Positions 31,184-40,454 of a DNA stretch of 64,000 bases are shown here, in pieces. The notes beneath the pieces were generated by a model. That model had not been told where the DNA came from. It did not search any database and saw only the letters and a program-made list of their open reading frames with translations. Numbering within the stretch: the first letter of the stretch is position 1; each line of letters begins with the position of its first letter. This DNA is from Nocardiopsis changdeensis (GTDB lineage Bacteria > Actinomycetota > Actinomycetes > Streptosporangiales > Streptosporangiaceae): positions 80,774 to 144,773 of the forward strand of contig NZ_CP074136.1 in NCBI RefSeq assembly GCF_018316655.1. The letters run 5' to 3'. The position numbers and the translations under genes are program-made.

Positions 31184-34100
31184 GTGTGCGCGTTGCATCT
31201 GCGGGTCGCCTCGTTCTACTCGCTGCGGCACGGCACCGCCGCTCCGCGCACCCTGGTGGACGCCGCGGCCTTCGCCGGGTACACCACCGCCGCGCTCACC
31301 GACCGGGACACCCTCATCGGCGCCGCCGAGCACGTCGCCGCGTGCCGACAGGTCGGGCTCGGCCCGGTGCTGGGTGCCGACCTGGCCCTGGCGGTGCCCG
31401 GCGGGGGCCGGGCCACGGTACTGGCCCGCGGTCGAACAGGGTGGGGGTCGTTGTGCCGCCTGGTGAGCGCCGCCCACCACGGGCCCGCCCCGGCCGCGAT
31501 CACCCCCGCGATGGTGGCCGAGCGCCCCGACGGGCTCGTGGTGCTGCTGGGCCTGGACTCCGACGTCGGCAGGGCGCTGGCCCACCGGAACCCGGCCGCG
31601 GCCCGCGCGGCGCTGGACGCCTGGCAGGCCGGCGGCGCCGACACCGTGCTGGGCGTGCACGACCACGGAGTCCCCGGCCAGCGCGAGAGCGCCCGCGCCC
31701 TGCTGCGCCTGGGCGAGGACCGCCGCCTGCTGGTGGTCGCCGCGGGCCCGGTCCGCTACCCCGCCCCCGACGGGGCGCCGCTGGCCGCGGCCCTGGACCG
31801 GATCCGCAGCCACGCCCCCGGCATCCCCGAGCTGGAGCCGGAGACCGGCCGCGCCCACCCGGCCGCTGAGGAGGCCGTGTTCGGGGAGGCGGTCGGCATC
31901 TGCTCAGGGGACACGGCCCGCGCCCGCCGGCTGCTCGCCCACACCCGCGCCCTGGCCGCGTCCTGTGTCCTGGGCCCGGCCGCCGACCTCGGCATGGGCC
32001 AGGCCCACCTGCCCGAGCACCGCGAGGCCCGCGCCCAGCTCCGGGCGCGGGTGGCCGACGGCGCCGCCCGCCTGGGGCTGGAGCGTTCCCCCGCCGCGCG
32101 CGAGCGCGCCGCCTACGAGCTGTCCGTCATCGACCGGATGGGGTACTGGAGCTACTTCACCGCGGTCGATGACGCCGCCCGTGCCATCCGGGAGAAAGGG
32201 ATCCGGTGCGCGGCACGGGGCTCGGCGGTCGGCTCCCTGGTGGTGCACCTGCTGGGGATCAGCCCCGTGGACCCGCTCCAGCACGGCCTGCTGTTCGAAC
32301 GGTTCCTCACCCCCTCACGCGGGGAGCTGCCCGACATCGACCTGGACGTGGAATCCCACCGCCGCCTGGAGGCGTACGACGCGGTGCTGGCCTCCCACCC
32401 GGGCCCGGCCGGGGCGGTGGCCATGGTGGACACCTACCGCGCCCGCAGCGCGCTGCGCGACGCCGGCGCCGCCCTGTCCCTGCCCGCCGCCGAAGTCGAC
32501 CTCATCGCGTCCGCGATCCCCCGGGTACGGGCCGACCGGATCCGGGAGACCATCGCCGAACTGCCCGAACTCCGGGCGGTGCGCGCCATCACGGGCCCCC
32601 GGACCGAGGCCCTGTACGACCTCGCCGAACAGCTCGCCGGGCTGCCCCGGCACCTGGCGATGCATCCGTGCGGTCTCGTCCTCGGCGGCCCTGACCTGCC
32701 CGACCGGGTGGCCTCCCAGCCCTCCCCGGCCGGGTACCCGCTGCTCCAGGCCGACAAGCACCACGTCGAGGAGTGGGGACTACTCAAACTCGATGTGCTC
32801 GGCGTGCGCATGCAATCCGCGATCAGCCACGCCCTGGCCCAGATCGAAGCCACCACCGGCACCGCGCCGGACCTGGACACCGTCCCCGAGGACGACCCCG
32901 CGACCCTGCACCTCATGGCCACCAGCGCCACGATCGGGGCGTTCCAGGTCGAATCAGGTGGCCAGCGCGAATTGCTCTCGCGCCTGCGCCCCCAGGGGAT
33001 GCAGGATCTGATCGCCGACATCAGCCTGTTCAGACCGGGCCCGGTCGGGGTGGACATGGTCGGCGCCTACCTGGACGGGCGGGCGGGCAGCCCCCGACCG
33101 ACACCCCACACCGACCTGGACCCCGTCCTCGCCGATACCGGAGGCGCCGTGCTCTACCACGAGCAGCTCCTCCGGGTGCTGGACGTCTACCTCGGGTGCG
33201 GACTGGACGCCGCCGAGGCGATGCGCCGCACCCTCGCCACCCCGCACGGGCTCACCCAGGTCCGCGAGCAGTTCCATGCGGCGGCCGCCGCCCGCGGCCG
33301 GCCCGCCGATGCCACGGCCAAGGTGTGGGAGATCGTGGACGGGTTCCGCAGCTACGGGTTCTGCGCCGCCCATGCCGCCGCGTTCGCGACCCCCGCCCTC
33401 CAGTCTGTGTGGTTGAAGGCCCACCACCCCGCCGCGTTCTTCGCCGGGCTGCTGACCCACCACCCGGGCATGTACCCGCGGCGCACCCTCATCGCCGAGG
33501 CCCGCCGGATGGGCGTGCGCATCCTGCCCCTGGACCTGCACACCTCCGCCGCCACCTGGCAGGTGGAGAAGGTCGGCGATCTGGCACGGGGGATCCGCCC
33601 GCCGCTGTCCGACATCGGATCCCTTACCGACGCCGACCGCGACCGGCTCCTGGCCGGCCGCCCCTACACCGACCTGCGCGACCTCATCACCCGCACCCGT
33701 CTGCCCTCGGAGGCCCTGGACGACCTCATCATGGTCGGCGCCCTGGACGCCCTCTGCGCAGCAGAGACCCCGGACGGTCCCGGACGGCGCGACGTCCTGC
33801 TGCACGCCCACGCCCTGGTCCGAGCCCGCCCCCGCACCGCGGCGGCCGCCGGCGGCGGCGGGGACCAGCTCGCCCTGGACGCCGCACCCGCCCCCATCCC
33901 GACGGGCCGCACGCTACCGCTCACCCACACCGAGCGCCTCGCCGAGGAGGCCCGCGTCCTGGGGTACGAGATCAGCGGGCACCACCTCGACCCGCACGTG
34001 GACCGCCTCACCGAACTCGCCGCATCCCCCACCGGACTGGTGGTCGCCGCGGACCTGCACCACCACCCCGACGGCTCCCGGGTCACCGTCGCCGGGCGCC

Positions 34101-34330
34101 GCATCGGCTACCAGACCCCGCCCACTCGCTCCGGAAGGCGGGTCGTGTTCTTCACCGTCGAGGACCGGACCGGCGTCACCGAGTGCGCGATGTTCGCCGA
34201 CACCGCCGCCCATGCCGCCGCCACGCTGGCAGCGGAGACGCTGGTGGTCGTCCGGGGCCGGGTGCGCCGGGCCGCCCCCGGTGCCCTGCCCACCCTCACC
34301 GTCACCGGTGTGCGCCCTCTCCTGGGGTGA
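31184..34330 (+). CDS. dnaE2: error-prone DNA polymerase III alpha subunit DnaE2
   Basis: 1048 residues from GTG 31184, chosen because GAGGGGAGGGG precedes it; a longer frame to 31097 would cover the LexA box. Order: PHP domain (LHLRVASFYSLRHGTAAPR, LTDRDTLIGA), polymerase core with ARGSAVGSLVVHLLGISPVD and the catalytic PDIDLD (383-388), the fingers and HhH region (FRPGPVGVDMVGAYLDGRA, YGFCAAHAAAFATPALQSVW), and a C-terminal OB fold (VVFFTVEDRTGVTECAMFAD). DnaE2 performs mutagenic translesion synthesis and normally works with ImuA' and ImuB. Neither lies nearby. The perfect SOS box shows damage control. A mobile-element copy could raise host mutation; that is inference. Confidence 0.93.
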   Translation: MCALHLRVASFYSLRHGTAAPRTLVDAAAFAGYTTAALTDRDTLIGAAEHVAACRQVGLGPVLGADLALAVPGGGRATVLARGRTGWGSLCRLVSAAHHGPAPAAITPAMVAERPDGLVVLLGLDSDVGRALAHRNPAAARAALDAWQAGGADTVLGVHDHGVPGQRESARALLRLGEDRRLLVVAAGPVRYPAPDGAPLAAALDRIRSHAPGIPELEPETGRAHPAAEEAVFGEAVGICSGDTARARRLLAHTRALAASCVLGPAADLGMGQAHLPEHREARAQLRARVADGAARLGLERSPAARERAAYELSVIDRMGYWSYFTAVDDAARAIREKGIRCAARGSAVGSLVVHLLGISPVDPLQHGLLFERFLTPSRGELPDIDLDVESHRRLEAYDAVLASHPGPAGAVAMVDTYRARSALRDAGAALSLPAAEVDLIASAIPRVRADRIRETIAELPELRAVRAITGPRTEALYDLAEQLAGLPRHLAMHPCGLVLGGPDLPDRVASQPSPAGYPLLQADKHHVEEWGLLKLDVLGVRMQSAISHALAQIEATTGTAPDLDTVPEDDPATLHLMATSATIGAFQVESGGQRELLSRLRPQGMQDLIADISLFRPGPVGVDMVGAYLDGRAGSPRPTPHTDLDPVLADTGGAVLYHEQLLRVLDVYLGCGLDAAEAMRRTLATPHGLTQVREQFHAAAAARGRPADATAKVWEIVDGFRSYGFCAAHAAAFATPALQSVWLKAHHPAAFFAGLLTHHPGMYPRRTLIAEARRMGVRILPLDLHTSAATWQVEKVGDLARGIRPPLSDIGSLTDADRDRLLAGRPYTDLRDLITRTRLPSEALDDLIMVGALDALCAAETPDGPGRRDVLLHAHALVRARPRTAAAAGGGGDQLALDAAPAPIPTGRTLPLTHTERLAEEARVLGYEISGHHLDPHVDRLTELAASPTGLVVAADLHHHPDGSRVTVAGRRIGYQTPPTRSGRRVVFFTVEDRTGVTECAMFADTAAHAAATLAAETLVVVRGRVRRAAPGALPTLTVTGVRPLLG

Positions 34331-34539
34331 GCGGATCGTGTCCCGCTCAGTCCTGCCGCTGCCGGCGGGTCTGCCGAGGCGTCCGGCAGGGGCCTGTCGG
34401 AGAGGGCCGAAAGGGCTTCCGGAGTACGGGGGCGACCTGGATCTTCACCATGGGCCGCGCCCGCCCGAGGCGGTCACCGACTGCTGGCGCGTTGCCGGAG
34501 TTCTGAGGCCCAAGGAGCGGCGAAGAACACCCGCCAGCT
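34331..34539. other. 209 bp without a gene
   Basis: I see only GC-rich sequence between dnaE2 and the family I promoter, with no repeat or frame worth calling. Confidence 0.5.
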
Positions 34540-34607
34540 TGAAACTATGGTAATATAGTGCTTGTTGATGAGGAGAATTGGCCTTCTCGCATCAACCGAT
34601 ACGACCG
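34540..34607 (+). promoter_or_regulatory. family I promoter and structured leader, copy 3
   Basis: TTGAAACTATGG plus TAATATAGTG, then the hairpin GTTGATG, A, GGAGAA, loop TTGGCC, TTCTC, G, CATCAAC (34564-34596), and GATACGACCG (34598-34607). The ATG is 27 nt further on. Confidence 0.75.
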
Positions 34608-34634
34608 TTCGACCACCCGAAAGGGTTGACACCC

Positions 34635-35615
34635 ATGCCATCGACCGATGAGCGATTGACCGACGTCCAGTGGGAGGCGTTCGCCGCTGCCCACCCACAA
34701 GACAGCTTCCAGCTGTCACTGCCTGAGGACATCACGTGCCTGTGGGCGCAGGTTTGGGACTTCTTCCTTGACCGGTTGGGCCCGCTGAGCCTGCCTGAAG
34801 TCGAAGAGGTGTGGCTGTGGGACACCTCCAACACCGACGAAGCTGGCCTGTTCATGACGGTGGACCTGTCCAGCAAACTGCGCATCGCTTCGCTGGCCTT
34901 CACCCCCACCAGCCTGTACACCACCACTGACCGCCGCGAAGTCCCGCAAGGGCCGCAGGTCGCGCGTGAGGTCATCGACTCTCTTTTGGGAATGCGGGCC
35001 CGCCTCATCGCCGAGGCCCAGAAAGACAGGGTCACCCGTGTTCCCGGCCAGGTGGCCGCCCCACGGTCGGCTTTCGCCTTGGCCGAACTGTGCGCGTGCC
35101 ACGGCCGTGCTTACCGCCTCACGGGCGATCCTGTCACCGGCGTCACCGAACTGCGCGTGACCTGGCCCACCGGAGACCCAAGCGGGCTGTGGTCCCTGCG
35201 CGCTGAATGGGCCCCGGGCCACAGCACCACGGACCCGTTCCGGGCCGAGGTGCACCGCCGGGACCCGGCCAGCGGGAAGCGCATCAACGAGGAAGTCCGC
35301 CCTGAACAGGCCGTGGACCTCATCACCGGAGGAGAGGCCGCCTCCGCAGCGCACGGCATCCCCCAGGGCTCCGTCAACACGGTCACCGTCAAGGGCCTGC
35401 TCCAGGCCCTGTTCGAGGCCGAGCGGGAGTGCCTGAGCCCGGCCGCGCGCCTCGTGGTCGCCCACAACGGCGCCCCCGACCTAGGCGACCCGGTCACCGA
35501 GGTCACGGTGCTGCCGTACCGCACCGACCCCGGAACCGGTCAAGGGCTTCTCGGCGCGGCAGCCGACGGTCACGCGGACGCCGATCCGGCGCTGGTCCTG
35601 TTCACCGAACGCTGA
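34635..35615 (+). CDS. hypothetical protein
   Basis: 326 residues, ATG 34635 after AAAGGG. The N-terminal half is acidic and Trp-rich (CLWAQVWDFFLDRLGPLSLP, VEEVWLWDTSNTDEAGLFMT), with lower GC than its neighbours. From about residue 145 a second region begins (ALAELCACHGRAYRLTGDPV, LRVTWPTGDPSGLWSLRAEW). The gene at 35704 has a similar segment (SGRYSVETHWV with THWVRPTGG), suggesting a shared domain. Family I leader copy 3 controls it. No known family. Confidence 0.7.
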   Translation: MPSTDERLTDVQWEAFAAAHPQDSFQLSLPEDITCLWAQVWDFFLDRLGPLSLPEVEEVWLWDTSNTDEAGLFMTVDLSSKLRIASLAFTPTSLYTTTDRREVPQGPQVAREVIDSLLGMRARLIAEAQKDRVTRVPGQVAAPRSAFALAELCACHGRAYRLTGDPVTGVTELRVTWPTGDPSGLWSLRAEWAPGHSTTDPFRAEVHRRDPASGKRINEEVRPEQAVDLITGGEAASAAHGIPQGSVNTVTVKGLLQALFEAERECLSPAARLVVAHNGAPDLGDPVTEVTVLPYRTDPGTGQGLLGAAADGHADADPALVLFTER

Positions 35616-35703
35616 CCGGCCCAGGCGCCCCCAGGGTGGCGGCCGCACACCGATGCTGCGGCCGCCACCCGCGACCGTGTTGACGACGTCGAGGACCTTG
35701 ACC

Positions 35704-36036
35704 ATGCACCGAATGCAGCCCGGCGCCGTGCCAGCCGGGCACACCACCGAACCCACCCTGGCCGATCTCCTCCAGGCCGCCACCACCGCCCGCTACCGGA
35801 CGGACATCCGCTTCACCCCGTCCACGGGCCGCGCCCCCGCCCTCTGCTACCTGTTCGTGCTCTGGCCAGCAGCCGATCCGAGCGGGCGCTACAGCGTGGA
35901 GACCCATTGGGTGCGTCCCACCGGGGGCGTATGGCGGCCCGCCCAGGTACGCGAGCACACCCGCACCGGCGCTCGGGACATCACCGTGGCCCAGGCCATC
36001 ACCCTGCTCACCACCGCAGGCTGCGCTAGCACCTGA
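35704..36036 (+). CDS. small hypothetical protein related to C-terminal half of its neighbour
   Basis: 110 residues from ATG 35704 with GAGGA upstream. Segments LADLLQAATTARYRTDIRFT, PALCYLFVLWPAADPSGRYS and ITVAQAITLLTTAGCAST run in the same order as LAELCACHGRAYRL, WPTGDPSGLWSL and EQAVDLITGGEAAS in the upstream protein. It therefore looks like a stand-alone copy of that domain. Likely in the same transcript, 88 bp downstream. Confidence 0.65.
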   Translation: MHRMQPGAVPAGHTTEPTLADLLQAATTARYRTDIRFTPSTGRAPALCYLFVLWPAADPSGRYSVETHWVRPTGGVWRPAQVREHTRTGARDITVAQAITLLTTAGCAST

Positions 36037-36064
36037 CCCACAGGAGCCGACCCCGCAGCACACC

Positions 36065-36112
36065 ACCGGCCGCCCCGGACAGGCCACCCCTGTTCCCACC
36101 GGGGCGGCCGGT
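36065..36112 (+). terminator. 14-bp GC hairpin
   Basis: ACCGGCCGCCCCGG and CCGGGGCGGCCGGT pair perfectly around a 20-nt loop, 28 nt after the preceding stop. The rest of the gap to 36368 holds nothing I can identify. Confidence 0.55.
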
Positions 36113-36368
36113 GACCCCACAGAGCATCACTGCGGTGGCCGATGCCGTGACCGCTCCGGCCCGCGAACCCGGCCTGTCCTGACACCCCAGCGGGCCTTGG
36201 TGAGGCGGCCCCGCTGGGCACCGACAGAGCACCCGTACAGCTTCCACCACAGTGCGCAACGACATCCCCGCGGGCAGCCGAGGCCGCCCGCTTCAGCCAC
36301 TCGACCGACACGACAGGCTGCGACCCGCCATGATGAAACGCCCGCCCCCGCCCACACGAAGGAGCCCC

Positions 36369-38072
36369 GTGCCCACCGTCCCGCCCGTCCCCGCCCCCTA
36401 CCGCTGCCTGTGGCGGTGCACCGGCGACGGTCCGGCGGTGGACACCGCGGCTCCCCTGATCCTGCGATGGGCCAACCGCAACCACCCCGGAGCCGTGCCA
36501 CACCTGGACGCACCGGGCCGCTACCGGCTCAGCGCCCGCTCCCGCGTCGTGGTCGCATCCCACACCGGCCACGAAGGCACCCGCGGGGTACAGGTGAGCG
36601 TCCTGACCGACCGCGGAGACGACCGGTGGACGACGAGCCTGGCCGTGGTCGAAACCCCCACCGCCGGAGCCTGGGTCCAGGCCACCGTCCACCGCACCCC
36701 GCCCGCCCCCGGAGACCAGATACTTCCTCCGCAAGTCCTGACCGACCTCATGGCCGCGCTCGGCGCCGCCGACGGCCACACCTCGCTGCCGGGCCGCCTG
36801 GTCCTGCACCGCGACCCCGGCAGCGTCGCGGCCCTGGCCGATGCCCTCACCGATCCGACCCGCATCCTGCCGCTGGTCCTGGGCTGCTCCCCCGCTCCCG
36901 CACAGCCCGGACCACGCCCTCTTCCCGCGGGGTTGGTGCCGACCCTGGCGGGCATGGCCGCCGTGCACGTCCTGGACGTGGCCGCCCAACAGGAGGTCAC
37001 CCCGCTGCTGCCCTCGCACGTGCGGTTGCGTCCCGGGCGGCTGTTCGTCCTGGGCCCGCCCCCGGCCCTGGCCGTAGCCGAGTACGACCCCACCGACCCC
37101 CGCACCCCCGACCTGGCCCGGGCCGCGGTCACCGGCCACGCCCACCGTGCGTCCCCACCCGAACCGGTGGCGGAGGTGCTGGCCGAGCTGGAGCACCACA
37201 CCACACAGCTGGACACCGACCCGCACACGACAACGCTGGTGTACACCACCGCCTCCTCCCCCACCGACCAAAAACCCGCAGGCGCAAACGACGTCATCGA
37301 CGAGGCACGCGAACGCGCCCGCCTGGCCGACCAGGTCGAGCGCCTGCGCACGGAGGTGACCCGCCTGACCGCGCTGGCGGCGACCGCGACCGCCCGCGCC
37401 GAGGAACTGGACCAGGACAACACCGACCTGGCCACCGAGCGCGACCGGCAGACCGACCGCGCCGACCGTGCCGAGGCCGAAGCCGCCTGGCTGCGCGCCC
37501 AGGCCGCCGAACACGGCCTGCACCAGCTCGCCGCAGCCCCCGCACCACCACCGCCCCCATCGAGCGGGCCGCCCCGGCGGGTGCAGGACCTACTGGAGCG
37601 CATCACGTCCGGGGAACTGCCCCACCTGGTGTTCACCCTGGACGAGGGGCCGGTCCACGACCTGGCCCTGGACCGCGCCAAAGAGGCCCTGTGGGTGGGC
37701 AGGGCGTGGCAGGCCATGGAAGCGCTGGAGGACTGGTGCCGCTACCAGCAGGACCACCCCGAGGCGGGAGTCGGCTTCCACCTCTACCTCACCCAGGCGC
37801 CGACCGGGTACCGGATCATCCCGCCGCGCAGACTCGGCACCACCGAGTCCGAAGCCGTCCGCAGCAACGAGCGCCTGGCCGCCCAACGCGTGTTCACCGT
37901 CCCCACCGACCTCGACCCGACCGGGAAGGCGCCGATGTTCGCGCACATCAAACTCGACGTCGACTATGGGATCTGCCCGCGCATCCATTTCCTGCCCCAC
38001 CCCGAAGGTCCCACCCCGACGGTCGTGGTCGGGTATCTGGGCCGCCACCTGCCCGTGATCTCCACGAACTGA
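36369..38072 (+). CDS. hypothetical coiled-coil protein
   Basis: 567 residues from GTG 36369 with GAAGGAG upstream; the frame is open to 36252 but without a ribosome site. Three parts: an N-terminal region of about 290 residues with beta strands (RYRLSARSRVVVASHTGHEG, LPSHVRLRPGRLFVLGPPPA); a coiled coil at about 310-385 (ARLADQVERLRTEVTRLTAL, TERDRQTDRADRAEAEAAWL); and a C-terminal domain of about 160 residues (RVQDLLERITSGELPHLVFT, VFTVPTDLDPTGKAPMFAHI) ending VVVGYLGRHLPV. The last domain with its GYxGxHL end resembles uncharacterised actinobacterial plasmid proteins. Pro-rich linker between. Function unknown. Confidence 0.7.
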   Translation: MPTVPPVPAPYRCLWRCTGDGPAVDTAAPLILRWANRNHPGAVPHLDAPGRYRLSARSRVVVASHTGHEGTRGVQVSVLTDRGDDRWTTSLAVVETPTAGAWVQATVHRTPPAPGDQILPPQVLTDLMAALGAADGHTSLPGRLVLHRDPGSVAALADALTDPTRILPLVLGCSPAPAQPGPRPLPAGLVPTLAGMAAVHVLDVAAQQEVTPLLPSHVRLRPGRLFVLGPPPALAVAEYDPTDPRTPDLARAAVTGHAHRASPPEPVAEVLAELEHHTTQLDTDPHTTTLVYTTASSPTDQKPAGANDVIDEARERARLADQVERLRTEVTRLTALAATATARAEELDQDNTDLATERDRQTDRADRAEAEAAWLRAQAAEHGLHQLAAAPAPPPPPSSGPPRRVQDLLERITSGELPHLVFTLDEGPVHDLALDRAKEALWVGRAWQAMEALEDWCRYQQDHPEAGVGFHLYLTQAPTGYRIIPPRRLGTTESEAVRSNERLAAQRVFTVPTDLDPTGKAPMFAHIKLDVDYGICPRIHFLPHPEGPTPTVVVGYLGRHLPVISTN

Positions 38073-38215
38073 CCAGGTCAGACCGCGCAGGGCACGAAAG
38101 CGGCCGAGCACCACACGGTGGCGGCAGGCGCCGCCTCCCGGCCCTTGTCGGGCACGGCGTGGTGACCTTCCGGAGGCGGGCCGGGGCGAGCTGACCAGCG
38201 CCCACAGGACCCCTT

Positions 38216-38290
38216 TTACTGCCGTGCCCACCGAAGCACGTCCCGGCGTCGGCGCTCCAGGGCGGTCACCACTTCAACTCGCACCACCGC
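38216..38290 (-). pseudogene. C-terminal fragment related to the gene at 40455
   Basis: The minus strand encodes VVTALERRRRDVLRWARQ and a TAA stop, nearly the same as LVAALERRRRQDVLRWAQQ at the end of the 183-residue protein at 40455-41006. Only about 25 codons remain, with no start. It is a relic of a duplication or rearrangement. Confidence 0.6.
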
Positions 38291-38465
38291 CCCGACGGCT
38301 CCCGCGCCACCGCCACCCACGCCGCCGCTAGGGCCCCGTTCAAGGCCAGGCCGTAGCGCACGTGTCCGTGTGATCTGCGATGATGCCGTTCCGCGCCTGT
38401 GGAACGGAGGCCCTGATGCCACGCTCATCCCCCGCCTCCTGCGCACGCTAGAGAAAGGCACCCCC

Positions 38466-39113
38466 ATGCCCCAGCTCCTCACCGCCCCGCAGAGCACCGT
38501 CCTGCACGCCATCGCCGCCCTGACCCAGGAGATGGGCCACGCCCCCACCCTGCGCGAGATCGGCGCCCGGGCCGGCCTGGCAAGCGCCTCCAGCGTCACC
38601 CACCACGTACGCGCCCTCGAACGCCTCGGGATGATCACCCGCAACCCCCGGGCGCCCCGCAGCGTGCGGCTCGTCGGCGCCGCCGCCACCGCCCCCGTGA
38701 AAGACCTGCCCGACCTGGTCGCCCTGACCCGCACCGCCCACGACGCCGAACAGCGCACCCGCGCAGCCGAGAGCGAGCTATCCACCCTGCGCACCCAGGC
38801 CGCGCGCGCCCGCACCCGCGCCGAACGCCTCGAACGCCAGGTGAAAACCGTGCGCGCTCTGCACAAGCCGGTCCCCGAGCACCCCCGCGCCCTGCTGGAC
38901 CCCCACGGCAGCGACACCGAGTGCATCGCGTGCGGCCGCGACGTGTTCACCGACCAGCGCCGCCACCACTTCGACCTCCTCACCGAGACGTGGCGGTGCA
39001 CCGCCCGCGGCGCCCGATCCCCCATGGTGTGCCCCGTCTGCCGAGACGGCCAGGGCCGCCGCCTGGCTGCACCCTGCCCCACCTTCCAGGCGGTGGACCC
39101 CACTGCTCCGTGA
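38466..39113 (+). CDS. LexA-type DNA-binding domain fused to coiled coil and zinc ribbon (no protease)
   Basis: 215 residues from ATG 38466 with AAAGGC upstream. Residues 1-68 match the LexA winged helix: LTAPQSTVLHAIAALTQEMG, APTLREIGARAGLASASSVT, HHVRALERLGMITRNPRAPR. The autoproteolytic S24 half is missing. Instead there is a helix at about 75-130 (AESELSTLRTQAARARTRAE) and a Cys cluster (ECIACGRDVFT...VCPVCRDGQG). It cannot self-cleave in the LexA manner, so it could bind SOS-type sites in a non-inducible way or respond to another signal. The SOS-regulated dnaE2 is 4 kb upstream; a link is inference. Confidence 0.75.
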   Translation: MPQLLTAPQSTVLHAIAALTQEMGHAPTLREIGARAGLASASSVTHHVRALERLGMITRNPRAPRSVRLVGAAATAPVKDLPDLVALTRTAHDAEQRTRAAESELSTLRTQAARARTRAERLERQVKTVRALHKPVPEHPRALLDPHGSDTECIACGRDVFTDQRRHHFDLLTETWRCTARGARSPMVCPVCRDGQGRRLAAPCPTFQAVDPTAP

Positions 39114-39176
39114 CCGGCCCTGGCCGCAACTGGACACCCCGGCCGGGGCGGGCACGGATGGCCCTAGGATCCGCGC

Positions 39177-39704
39177 ATGGCCCTCGCCGCGCTCATCATC
39201 TCCCTGCTCAGCCTGCTCATCTCGGGCATCGCCCTGTACCCGCAGCTGACACAGCACCGGCGCGACGCCGACCGCCGCCACGACGAACTCACCCCGCACG
39301 TACACGTCGCCGTCCGGCGCCAGGACGGCGACCGTGCCGTATTGGAGGTGACCGTCACCGGACCCCGTTCCCTGGAGCGCCTGGACACACTCCAGGTCCG
39401 TCTGGAGGACGACCACCCGCGGTCCCCCGTGGTCGCCGGCGGACCCACCCAGGAGGACCTGGACGCGCAGCTGTGGGGCCCCTACCAGCTCTCCCAGGGG
39501 GACGGACGCACCGTCGAGCTGACCGACGTCGCCGTGCGGCAGCTCTACGCGCTGAGGCTCACCGCCACCCCGCCCCCTCCCTGGGCGGTGCCCGCGCACT
39601 GGCGCCAAGACCAGAACAGCGCCCCGCTCATCGTCACGGTCCAGTGCCGCAGCGGCCGCACGTCCTGGACACCGCTGCGCCGGGAACACGTTCACCCCCG
39701 GTGA
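39177..39704 (+). CDS. membrane-anchored hypothetical protein
   Basis: 175 residues, ATG 39177. One N-terminal membrane helix (ALAALIISLLSLLISGIALY), then a basic stretch and a soluble beta-rich domain (HVHVAVRRQDGDRAVLEVTV, LYALRLTATPPPPWAVPAHW). The basic residues after the helix suggest the domain faces the cytoplasm. No family recognised. The start has only a weak ribosome site (CTAGGATCCGCGC). Confidence 0.65.
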   Translation: MALAALIISLLSLLISGIALYPQLTQHRRDADRRHDELTPHVHVAVRRQDGDRAVLEVTVTGPRSLERLDTLQVRLEDDHPRSPVVAGGPTQEDLDAQLWGPYQLSQGDGRTVELTDVAVRQLYALRLTATPPPPWAVPAHWRQDQNSAPLIVTVQCRSGRTSWTPLRREHVHPR

Positions 39705-39808
39705 CGGCGCCCCCGCTTCCGAGCACCGAATTCCGGTCCCTGCGGCCGGGCTCGCGCGGTACCGTCCGAGAGCTACCGGTGCCCACACCTGTTAGAGGAG
39801 TGAAAAGA

Positions 39809-40435
39809 GTGGTTGCTCATGTGGTGTTCGCACCGTCCTCGGCGCCGGTGCCGCTGCTGCCGATGAGCCCGGAGGAGCCGCTGGTGGCCATCGGCGAGGA
39901 CCTGGACCACCTCATCGAGTCCGTCGGCGCGCTGACGGGCGAGGACCCCGTACAGGTCCTCACCGGCATCACCCCCACCACCCGGTTGGCCATGCCCGCC
40001 GCCGTCGTGCTGGACCTGGTCGGAGCCGGCCACGACGCGTTCGCCTGGGGGCAGCTCGGGCTCCTGCTGCGACTGATCTGCGACCAGGACCCCGACATGG
40101 TCCGGTTCGACGTGGGCACCGACCCCAGGAACCTGCTGTCCGTCCTGCTGCTGCCCGCCGCCCGCGCCCTCCACGAGCTGGGCGTCCCGGTGGAGCTGTG
40201 GGCGTTCGAGGGCCACCAGGGCCCGGTCCGGATCCCCCTGTTGACCGGGACCGCGTGGGCTCCCCCGCTACTGCCGCACCTGGCCGAGCTGGCGGCGTTC
40301 GACCACCAGGGGCGCGCCGCCCGGGTTCCCGGCCAGGAGCTGGACGGCTACGCCTACCAGGCGCCCGCCGACGGCGGATACGTGCTGACCCCCACCGGGG
40401 CTCTGCTGCGCGGCCTGCTGGTCACGGCGAGCTGA
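39809..40435 (+). CDS. hypothetical protein
   Basis: 208 residues from GTG 39809 with AGAGGAG upstream (another GTG is at 39800). Hydrophobic but without a clear membrane segment: VVFAPSSAPVPLLPMSPEEP, LGLLLRLICDQDPDMVRFDV, LHELGVPVELWAFEGHQGPV. It ends with TPTGALLRGLLVTAS. No known family. It converges on the 183-residue minus-strand gene with 19 bp between the stops. Confidence 0.65.
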   Translation: MVAHVVFAPSSAPVPLLPMSPEEPLVAIGEDLDHLIESVGALTGEDPVQVLTGITPTTRLAMPAAVVLDLVGAGHDAFAWGQLGLLLRLICDQDPDMVRFDVGTDPRNLLSVLLLPAARALHELGVPVELWAFEGHQGPVRIPLLTGTAWAPPLLPHLAELAAFDHQGRAARVPGQELDGYAYQAPADGGYVLTPTGALLRGLLVTAS

Positions 40436-40454
40436 CCGGCGCCCGCACACTCTC

